A stretch of 64,000 nt of DNA. Origin: Agapetus fuscipes (Eukaryota > Arthropoda > Insecta > Trichoptera > Glossosomatidae). The notes beneath the pieces are model-generated. The model did not search any database. It was not told the origin of the DNA and saw only the letters and a list, made by a program, of their open reading frames with translations. Both the position numbers and the translations under genes were made by a program. The stretch is taken from positions 12,958,001-13,022,000 of the forward strand of contig OX637344.1 of assembly GCA_951799405.1 (NCBI GenBank), read 5' to 3'. This document shows, one piece after another, positions 1 to 8,904 of this stretch; position 1 is the first letter of the stretch, and every line of letters begins with the position of its first letter.

Positions 1-1793
1 ATTTACAGGTTGTCCTTATGATAGATGAAATTCATATTAAACCATATTTTGATTTCAAGGGTGGCAGTATTTTTGGAGCCTCTTTTAATTCTTCAAATGC
101 TGCAACCACTGCTTATGTATTTATGATTCAAGGGATTAAATCTAAGTATAAGGATGTCGTGCATATTCTGCCAGTTAGTAAGTTCACTGCTAACGATTTA
201 TACAGCTTTGTTAGGAAAATTATTGTTGGGTTAGAGAGATTAGGTTTTATGGTGATTTGTGTGGTTAGCGATAATAACTCCATTAATCGGAAAGCGATGA
301 CTAATTTTTCTTCTCCTCCCAAGCTCTCTATTGTTTATCCACATCCAGCGGACTCTTCTAGGCCTCTTTTTTTTGCATTAGACTCAGTCCATATTTTAAA
401 ATGTGTCAGAAATAACTGGATAAATCAAAAAAATGCAGGGCAAGCTCTTTATTTTCCTGATTTCAAATCACCAGATGTCTCGAGAGAAAAATTAGGGACT
501 GCGTCTTTTCATTGTTTGAAAGAAATGCACCGATATGAAAGTGATGAATGTTTGTTGAAGTATGGTTTTGGTTTAAGTTTCAAATCTTTGAATCCATCAT
601 CTATGGAAAGGCAGAATGTCAAGTTAGCTTTAAAAATATTTAATCGTTTTATTCCTGAAGCGCTTTGTGAGTTGGGAATTAAGATAGGTGTTGATCACTA
701 TAAGTCTACAGCCAGTTTTATAGGTACAATTTGCACATGGTTTGAGATTTTTAATGTAAAAAGTCCCTTTAAAGGAAAAAGGTTGGGTAATATTTTTCAA
801 GAACCATTGACGGATGATGAAAATGATCCTCGTGTAGGGTTTCTAACAGATTTTCTGGTGTGGTTAGATACTTGGAATCTTGTAGATAGTGATAATGGTA
901 AATTATCTAGGGAAACGCATTTAGCTCTTTCTCATACAACCCATGCGATTTTAGAAATTAATAGGTATTGCCATAGAGAGTTAGGTTTTGAGTATTTTTT
1001 GCCGGGAAAAATACAGACAGATCCTTTAGAAGATAGGTTTGGAAAGTATAGGCAGCTTTCAGGGGGAAATTATAATATTTCCATAACTGAAGTCTTTGAG
1101 TCTGAGGATAAACTTAGGATACAAGATTTTGCACCGCTCACATTACATTCTAACAGATTTGGTATTTTGAGTATAGATCATTTTGACGATGAAGAATTTG
1201 AAATAGGTGATGGTAATAGTAAAGATATTTTGGAATATGAAAGGGTTTTAATGTCTATGTCATTGAGTATTGAAGAATTGAGGAATATCAGTGTTCTTCC
1301 TTTAATAACTTACTTAGCAGGATATTCAGTGTTCAGTTTCCTTAGAAAATATCCCTGTATGTCATGTAGGAACATTCTCAGCGTGGACAAGAGATTAGAT
1401 TTGGATGTTAACTATCGTTATATTCGTAACTTAGATAGGGGTGGATTGCTTTGCCCTTAGCAAGATATTGTACATGTTGTAGCTATTAATTATTTAGTGG
1501 TGAAAAAAATTCTGTCTCAGGAATTCGAAGATGCTTTTTTAAAGTCACAGAATCATCGCAGTGTTGTAACGGAATTAACATTTTTAAAGGTTTTAGATTT
1601 AGAGTTTGTTAACTTTGACCAGTGTAGTGAAGGACATTGCTTAGAAAATTCATTAAAATATATCATTAGAGCATCGACTAATACGTTTATGAAAAATTAT
1701 TGTTCAGAAAAAAATGACTTACGAAAACCTAGTTGTAGTAATAAAAGAAAATTGAATACATTAGTTAAACCTGCAGTCTCTTTTAAAGAATAG
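1..1793 (+). pseudogene. P-element-like (THAP9-type) transposase, 5' cut by window, one internal stop
   Basis: The reading frame is open from the window edge (first Met at 18) to a TAG at 1458-1460, and the same frame stays open from 1461 to 1793. Family knowledge: P-element and THAP9 transposases are cut-and-paste enzymes with an RNase H-like catalytic core and a GTP-binding insertion. Seen, counting from the Met at 18: IDEIHIK with D3, SDNNSINRKA around D85, the family-typical LDSVHILKCVRNNW around D122, and PLEDRFGKYRQLSGGN with E338. The part after the TAG (LINYL-like context, then coil-rich residues) fits the normal C-terminus, so the stop probably breaks a single gene. An N-terminal THAP zinc finger would lie outside the window. 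No introns are evident. Which acidic residues are catalytic is inferred. It may be a recently inactivated copy, since only one stop is seen. Confidence 0.85.
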
Positions 1794-1921
1794 TTGTCTC
1801 ATATTACTTATTACTACATTAAGTACAGTACTTTGTTTGCCATTTATTTGCAATGTTTATAATTTTTATACATTAGATTTTGTAGGGTTTGTGTATTCAC
1901 ACAGTGAAAATTCATTTTATT

Positions 1922-2122
1922 GAAAATAAAATTATTTCTTCTTAAACGTAGTTTAATTTTCACAATAATATTTTATATATCGAGCACTTTCGACCTTTAA
2001 TACTCAGGTCATTATCAACATCACTCTTGATAATTACCTGAGTATTGAAGGTCGAAAGTGCTCGAGATATAAAATATTATTGTGAAAATTAAACTACGTT
2101 TAAGAAAAAATAATTTAATTTT
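1922..2122. repeat. ~200-bp near-perfect palindrome
   Basis: The left arm (about 1922-2014) and right arm (about 2026-2122) are reverse complements, around a short unpaired centre. Each arm contains a GTCGAAAGTGCTCGAG block with an ACCT...AGGT stem just inside it. It lies 130 bp past the transposase remnant, but its arms do not look like P-element ends. A related GTCGAAAGTACTTGAG block lies at 6409-6424. Confidence 0.85.
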
Positions 2123-3000
2123 CAATTCTTATACATTTTTAGAAAAAATAATTCATACACAAGATGCTTTTTTTTCTTTTGGGATCCTGTTTAGTTTTTC
2201 TTTTTATTTCAGGCCCATTCATGCTGATAACATTTTATGTTAGTAAATAAATACATAATATACTTAATTGACATGTGTATTACATATTTTTTTCCTTCAT
2301 TTATTCAGCTGTGAAATAAAATATGTAGTGACTGTTTTTAGGATTATATTCTATAAAGAAATCCATAAATTCCAGATGATGTTGAAAATGTTTTATAGTA
2401 TCAGTGAATAAATACAAAATTTTATTTTATGTTGTATTACATAAGAAGTATATAAGAAATAAAACAAATGTACCATTGATATCATAATAAATCATAAATT
2501 GAAAATAAAAAAAATGTTTCATTTAAAAAAAAAGCTTTGATTTCATTAAAGAAAAGTGTGAATGAAAAAAACATAATTTCAGTTTACAAAAGCAAAACAA
2601 GCAGATACTGGATGGAGTCATTAAAAATGCCTAAAACTAATTTACTATCTATCTATTCAGGAAGAAAACACTATTTTAAAAATAAAGGTAATATCTTAGT
2701 AAGCCCCTCCCTGCAACGTCACAAACGCAGTGCGACGGCCTGCTATATAGATGGCGTTGGCCGAGGGCGAGGGGGAAGGCGGCGTGACGTCACAGAGACA
2801 CCTGTAAGGCAGGACGCACCGACAACAGTGATGACGAACAAAGTGGACTGGACCGATGACAACTGGGTTACGATCTGACCCGAGTAAAATCGGCGTTATG
2901 GTCAAGAGGGCAAACAAAAATCCCACGGAGACACGATAATATTCCAGATTTTTGGCCGTGACGATGATTTGTATAACGTACTTGCGTTGATGTTCCTCGA
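2123..3000. other. no gene seen; AT-rich then GC-richer
   Basis: 2123-2690 is AT-rich non-coding sequence. 2696-2880 is GC-richer. A short block, GGAGACACGA followed by ATATTCCAGATTT, occurs at about 2921-2951 and again at 3342-3371, on either side of the next repeat. This suggests the repeat interrupted or copied a duplicated segment. No credible coding region was found. Confidence 0.4.
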
Positions 3001-3245
3001 CTAATAGGTTGGTATGCGGCTGACCACCCATTATGTAGAAAATGGTTTACCCTGCCAATGTCACCCCTGTTTCAGGAAAGGTCGGCAAGAGTTTCAGGGC
3101 TTATGTTCATTTGAGATTTGGGTTTTTATGTTGTAGGTTCACATGCGGCATGTGCAAGCGTGAACTTATACGAGTCTGCTTATGAAAATGCATATAATGT
3201 GAATCCACAATATAACGTATCTTTGCAACTTCGATTAGATTAGAC
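3001..3245 (+). repeat. Family D interspersed repeat (SINE-sized, ~245 bp)
   Basis: One of about 17 copies in the window of a repeat that runs from a TATAGGTTGGTATG-like end, through CCAATGTCACCCCTG and GTTTCAGGGAAGGTCG, to a TTTGCAACTT end followed by (ATTAG)n. No Pol III A/B boxes can be recognised. The short pentanucleotide tail is like that of a target-primed element, so it may be a SINE of unknown origin. Confidence 0.8.
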
Positions 3246-4730
3246 TTGCGTCACGCAAGGGCGCTTTTAAAGTTGACTTGGCGAAGAGATGATTCTTCAT
3301 TCCCTATCTGCAGGAGGTCCAATGCAAGAGCTAGAGCAAGGCCGCGGAGACACGAGAATATTCCAGATTTAGCCTAATACTAACCTATAAGTCAGGGGAC
3401 ATGAATCATGTTAATGTGATTTTGCAGCTTAGTTTATAGACAGAGTGAGATGTATTGAATACACAATGGCAAGGGAAGTTGTGCTACATCCATTGACTTA
3501 AGAGATCTGTGGACAAGAAATTATTTTAAAGAAAATAGACATTGTATGTCTGTTTCAACTTACTTACAAAAATGGCCATTAGTAAGAAAGAGAACAAAGA
3601 ACTTCACAGTTGCATTTCAGTGTACAAAAAAAAACTCGGGCGAATGTAAAAATGCTCCAAGAAAGTTGGTACTCTTGCGAATCATAATGGCTGCCAGTTG
3701 ACAGATAATAATAATATTAGGATGATTTATTTGGTGAGCGCTGTTTTTGTCAGGTGTTATTAATATTGTAATCGCTAAAATTGATGAATTTTAAAGGAAA
3801 AACCATTATTTTAAGACATTATGGCAAAATGGCCTTATTGCCAATGACTACACCACTGCAACGTTTGACAGGACTGAGACAATTTGTGGGCTATAGTATG
3901 TATCAATGCAGTGTTGCGAACTTGAAATACGTGCGCTTATAAACGCATACATCATATGACGGACTAAAGTGACTACGCACACCGATGCACGTAATATAGA
4001 ACCATCTAGGAGTAGTCCATGATTGTATTCGTATCTTGGAATGACGTTTCTTGTGATTGTGTGTGTGCATTATGTTCTGATGGTGGAATGATCTAGTTAA
4101 TGCGAGAAATACCTCTCTGGTTCATTATAAAAAAGATCAAAATCACAGCAGAGTCGCAAGAAAGCAATTCGCTAAGAGCACCTATAAACAGTGATTTTCA
4201 AGTTGTGAAATAAATTGTGAAAAATATTTTTTGTAAAAATAAATTATGGAATTTTAATTAAAAAGAGAATCCAGCAGCAAACGTAACAGCTCCTCCATGA
4301 TATTAAATGGCTACATTTAATATATTTTGCTCTCGGCATGTGCGCAGGTACCTACGCGCTAATGTGATGTGACTTTGCAGAGGTCGCAGGTAACTCGAGG
4401 AGGGCGTGAACTGTACCGCAAGTATCAACTTTACATATGTAGAAACGTTCCCCCGCATTTGTACGGAAACGGCAACACTGCTCTCTAGTAAGCGTTTTAG
4501 ATTCCCTACATTATGTTTGCGCTACGCAATGGTTGAGTTTTAACGTTGAGTATTACACTTGTGGTGAGGGGTACCTACAGAGGGGTGAGTTACTACCCGA
4601 GCTGATTGCAAATTAAAATATTCAAAGCAGTCGCCAGCGGGCGCGGCGGCTAAACATCACAACACCGTACAAATATCATGCGAGTATGACTATCAATATC
4701 TGCCTTGTACAGAATCGCCCAGAAACCCCA
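3246..4730. other. no gene seen; contains a SINE tail remnant
   Basis: Non-coding. 3704-3765 is the reverse-complement 3' tail of the family B SINE (ATT repeats, then GGATGATTTATTTGG and GAGCGCTGTTTTTGT). Nothing else in the interval could be assigned. Confidence 0.4.
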
Positions 4731-4873
4731 AGAGCCCGTTCCCACTTGTCGTGGCAGAACATTATGTATGGAGCTATTCACACTTGTCGGAAACCGATTT
4801 TGTCCGAAATGTTCTGCAACTGGAACCTCGATGAATGTACGGGTCCGACACCCGACAAGTGGGAACGGGCTCT
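4731..4873. mobile_element. 143-bp inverted-repeat transposon (MITE)
   Basis: The ends are perfect 21-bp inverted repeats starting AGAGCCCGTTCCCACTTG (4731-4751 and 4853-4873). A second internal inverted pair, GCAGAACATT / AATGTTCTGC, makes the whole unit foldable. No coding capacity. No clear target duplication, so the superfamily is not assigned. Confidence 0.8.
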
Positions 4874-4923
4874 AACAGCTTCTCATACGTTCCGGTCCGG
4901 AGCTGGATCGGAGTACGGGTATG

Positions 4924-5218
4924 AAATAATAAAAAAATAATAAAAGGATGATTTATTTCGTGAGCGCTGTTTTTGTGTACCACACCTCAAGAGTCCTCAG
5001 CGAGCTTGGTTGTCGCTGTAGAAACCGCTAATTCTAAAGCATGACCCAGTTGCTGTAAGGCTGGATGGACCGTTCGTTGGTAAAGGTATATGAATTTTTC
5101 ACCCAGCAAAGAGCATATTTGAAATTATAAATGGTATTTTTTTTGTGCTCCGCCGGGATTCGAACCCACAACCTTCCATTTACAAGTCAGAAGTTTTAAC
5201 CACTAGACTACGGACCGG
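4924..5218 (-). repeat. Family B tRNA-derived SINE, full length
   Basis: On the minus strand it begins with a tRNA-like head (GTCCGTAGTCTAGTGG as A box, GGTTCGAATCC as B box, then GGAGCACAAAA). It continues through a body with GGATGGACC / ACAGCAACTGG and ends with CCTTTTATTATT-type ATT repeats. Other copies or parts lie at 3704, 28696, 42411, 50731, 51785 and 60952. Confidence 0.85.
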
Positions 5219-5320
5219 AATGTAAGTCAGCTTTCACACGATCCGGCGCAGTTTGTCCGCGATCACCGATCGTGTGGGCGATAGGCATCACGTCCCAGTA
5301 TATTTTCCATTATCTTGCTA

Positions 5321-5541
5321 ACCTGAGTTGCAAAGATAATGCTTGCCCACAAACAGACACGTGTTGGTTCGTGCTTACAAACGCTACGTGCGAACTTACG
5401 AATAAAATCCAAACCTCAAATAAACTTTTAAGCCCTGCAACTTTTACCGATCTTCCCTGCAACAGAGGTGATATTTAGCATAGTAACCCATTTTTTTTTA
5501 AGTATGGGTGGTCAGCCTCATACCAACCTATAAGTCACGGA
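5321..5541 (-). repeat. Family D interspersed repeat
   Basis: Reverse-oriented, diverged copy, recognisable from GAGTTGCAAAGATA through CTTACAAACGCT and GGGTGGTCAGCCTC to CCAACCTATAAGTCA. Confidence 0.8.
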
Positions 5542-5567
5542 AGATTAGGCCCTAGGCATTAGGATTA

Positions 5568-5797
5568 GACCCCTTACCTGTAAAAATAAATAGGTTCCAC
5601 CCGCCACATGCGAAACCCTTCGGGGATAACGCGATACGAAGTTAAACTGTATGTGTAGCTTAGGCTTGATATTTTCAACGTTAGCTGATGTGACTTTAAA
5701 TTGATAACAAAACTACCCACACGATTGACATAAGTGTTTCCTTTTCATTCAGAATAAAGTCGCTATGCTAACGTTGAAAATACTGGGCCTTAGTTGC
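5568..5797 (+). repeat. Family A SINE 3' fragment, split by a nested MITE
   Basis: Matches the 3' half of full family A copies (CCCTTACCTGTAAAAATAAA, CGCCACATGCGA, GGGGATAACGCG, GTGTAGCTTAG). The last bases, TTAGTTGCG, are separated from the rest by the element at 5663-5789. Confidence 0.8.
5663..5789. mobile_element. 127-bp PIF/Harbinger-type MITE with TTA target duplication
   Basis: The terminal repeats read GGCTTGATATTTTCAAC at the left and GGCCCAGTATTTTCAAC (reverse complement) at the right. It is flanked by TTA at 5660-5662 and 5790-5792. The empty site is known from intact SINE copies, which read GTAGCTTAGTTGCG without interruption, so the TTA duplication is directly supported. A 3-bp TTA/TAA duplication and GG-starting termini are typical of PIF/Harbinger; that assignment is inferred. 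Relatives lie at 63606-63860. Confidence 0.85.
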
Positions 5798-6212
5798 GTA
5801 CCTATATTTACTAAGGTTTTTATCCTGGCCTCTATGGAGTACACGCCCCCGGTATAAATGAAGACAATGTGCTAATTGCACGCAATATATAGGTGTCAAG
5901 GTTTTCACAGTGCGGCTTGGAAATCGCACATCACGTAAAAAGCAGGATTTTCAATACGAGAAAGTGGCTGGCGTGCGTTTCACTTCCATGGAAATTCAGC
6001 ACGCACGTTTCAGGTGGATTTCGCCAGCGGAAGTGCTGCAAACTTGCAATAATTCCGTCCGGAATCTCGGACATCACTCGGATCGCATGCTCCATTTCTC
6101 GACGGGCAAATGTCACAAGTCTCTTACATACGATTTACCTTTTGATGTCGGACCACTGCATCTAAAATGGTCATTCATTTATTAACAACGGTGTAAGATT
6201 CTCCATTCCGGG

Positions 6213-6440
6213 TGCAAGGGCAGACAACTAATTGCCCTTGAGACTTTGGAAATTCATAACTATAAAGTTTGTCAATGTTCAGATTCCTGCTGCTTCGCCT
6301 TTGTTATTACCTCATTGTACCTCTTTGTCGTAGCTCGTCCTTCTCATTTCTCTATGGTTTTTGTCTTGTCAATTTTGTAAGAGTGTCATCTTAAAAATGA
6401 CGTCAGCAAGTCGAAAGTACTTGAGATGAAATAAATGCTC
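6213..6440 (+). repeat. Retroelement-like repeat segment, paired with 20137-20430
   Basis: Starts GCAAGGGCAGACA and runs through TTGCCCTTGAGACTT, CAGATTCCTGCTGCTTC and CCTCTTTGTCGTA to TTTGTCTTGTCAATTTTGT. It is closely similar to 20137-20325. Within about 100 bp downstream of each copy is a GTCGAAAG or CTGAAGACGTT motif of the hairpin families described here, suggesting one retroelement 3' region. Confidence 0.6.
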
Positions 6441-6634
6441 AACTTGTGAAGATGATCCTCTGTGTTTTTTATTATACTTTCTCATAAAAATTAAATCTTA
6501 CTATAGGCGATGTTTAAGATTTTCAATACATTTTTAGTAAAACTTTTGTGTAAGTTAAAAAGAAAAAGCATTATACTAGAGATGTCGGCTGTTCTTCTTC
6601 TGCCGCTACAGGCCACTCAAGCATGACTTAAAAT

Positions 6635-6889
6635 CGCCCCCCAGTGCTTATTTGGCTTATCTACCATTCGATTCAAAGATGACCTTTCAAAGCAATTTTC
6701 TTAAGAATCACATTCTACACAATCTGAGCTTAGGAAAAAACGTAAAACACGATAACGTGAGAGTTGCTTTAAATATTTTTAAAATCAATTTCCAGTTTTC
6801 ATAAGACACATTGGTCCAGTACACATACAAATATCGCTCATGTGAAATTACCTATGATGGGTATTAGGTAAACATGCACTAAGGGGACG
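6635..6889. mobile_element. ~255-bp MITE with CGYCCCC termini
   Basis: Reverse-complement relative of 36088-36325. The ends are CGCCCCCCAGTGCTTATTT and, inverted, CGTCCCCTTAGTGCATGTTT. The flanks show AAAT on both sides (a 4-bp AT-rich target duplication). Internal blocks such as GATGACCTTTCA and CACATTGGTCCAGTACACAT are shared with the other copy. Confidence 0.8.
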
Positions 6890-8336
6890 AAATGGTTTTG
6901 GTCGCGCGCGAGGCACTCCAAAAAACAATGTAATTTATTCAATAATAATAAAAGCAGGTAATACTGGCAGCCGGTGGGCAGAGGTGCGGTGCACACTTAT
7001 ACAGTACAGGCAGACATTACGTAAACATGAGATCAAGTTATTTACGAGTGCCCAGAGACAAGCTTAATGAAAATGCCCGACATAAAGCAAAGGAAAACCT
7101 CACGTAACTCGGCAATTGATACGCACATCGGTGTCCTATCAGAGGAATATCATCTGGAAGGCGTCCGTCTTCCCGGAAGACCAAGGTCAAAATAGGAAGC
7201 CAGCTGGAAGTCGATATCACAGGAGAGAGGCAACTCGGAACTAACAGAGGTCTAAACGGAGAAGAATAATGTAAGTATTCAATGAAGTATAAGCGCAGAT
7301 TGGGGCAAAATGTTCACAATGAATTCTGTCTTTAATCTAAATTAGAAAGATATACAGTAGGCGCTCGATAATCCGGTTCCCATTTTGTTTTTTGCGATTA
7401 CAAAAATATTAGATCGATAGGAAATGTCAGCTGATTAGTAAGAAACAATGTAAACATAGCGTGGCGTCCTCTGTAATCTGACACTTTCTTATTAAATTCA
7501 GATTATAGAGTAGAGAGCTCTGGGTTGAGTTGCCACTAAGCGATTTTCGGCTGGAAAGGGTATACGTGCATTGCGAGTAAGCAAGTGAGGAAGGGGGATA
7601 GATATATTAAAAGTAAACACCGCCATTGGGGTGTTCCCGAAATCGAGGCCCTGTTTGAAAACGAAGGGACTATTGAGCGTTCGGATAGTTCGTGTATACT
7701 ACGCAAGTCTCAACTTCAAATCCCATCTACTCTTCGACGCGCCCTTGGGGTGGCTAGTGCCACTAAACGGCGCTACATCCAACACTGTCCAATTAGTATT
7801 ATTATTATAGAAGAGAGATAAACTATTCATGTCTCTTCGGTGTAGATAAGGACGCCCGAAGAAACGGCGAGAAATCCTCTCTTCTGTACACCGCGGTTCG
7901 CACAAATCGCTTTTAATTCTACATAAAACATCATTGGGCAATTAAAGATTCGGAATTTCAGGGCATTGCATCGGTTACATTGTTGCAATAGCCGCATTGC
8001 CCTGCCGGCGCGGTGCACGGCACCAGTCAATATCCGCGCGGAGCCGCTGCCAAGAGCCGGCGGGGATCCTTCCCAGTTGCAGGGCGACAACTAAAAATAC
8101 CGCACTCGGATTTTGATATGATTAATTATATTTGTGTTAGAATGCAGGGACGGCGCGCGCGGGCGTGGCCGATGACAGGCTTTTTATAAATAATCCGGAA
8201 TCTCTCGGGATTGTGTGCGCGACGGCATGCCACTGGATTCACACCAGGACAGTAACCCAAGTATAAAATTCAAACACAACGTTTTACCAAAAAAAATAAA
8301 AAATAAGTAAACAGCTCTAATGTTTTTCATACAAAC
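6890..8336. other. no gene seen; Tigger-like end at 7352
   Basis: 7352-7515 starts CAGTAGGCGCTCGATAATCC after TATA and ends near a reverse-complemented GATTATAGAG. This resembles the ends of pogo/Tigger-class mariner elements, but the right end is degraded. About 7990-8240 is GC-rich and could be an old promoter or 5' region; no exon was found next to it. Confidence 0.35.
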
Positions 8337-8904
8337 TTTTTTTTTTTAAATAGTTTATTCAACAAAACAGGAAAATACATTAAAATATATAAAACAATAA
8401 TAAAAATATATACAATTGATGTTGTACCTTCCCAATTACAATGTTGACATTAAATATAAGTATTAAAAATAAAAAGAATATAAAAAAGAATATAAATATA
8501 AATACTAATGACAATATGATATTTTTTCATACAATGTTGACATTAAATATAAGTATTAAAATAAAAAAAAGAATATAAATATCAATACTAATGATAGTAA
8601 GATATTTTTCCTTCTTTTTTTTCAAACACAAAATATAAAATATAAAAACCTATTAAAATAATCATGATAACCGTAATGACACCAAACAATAAAAGATAAA
8701 AACAGAATTACATATATCAAATCAGCCTTACATTCACTTGAACATGCCAATATTTTCAATTATAATTTTAATTTTTCCCACTCACTAATACCTACACACT
8801 GAAATTCTAGTCAAAATTCATTATATTTCATGAACACGTTTCTATTATTATTACAATTACAATTATTATTATTATTATTATTATTTTACATCATTAATCA
8901 AGAA

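Noticed and set aside
2537..2878. 113-codon frame across the GC-richer block
   Set aside because: Starts in low-complexity AT sequence, has no domain, and an equally long frame exists on the opposite strand.
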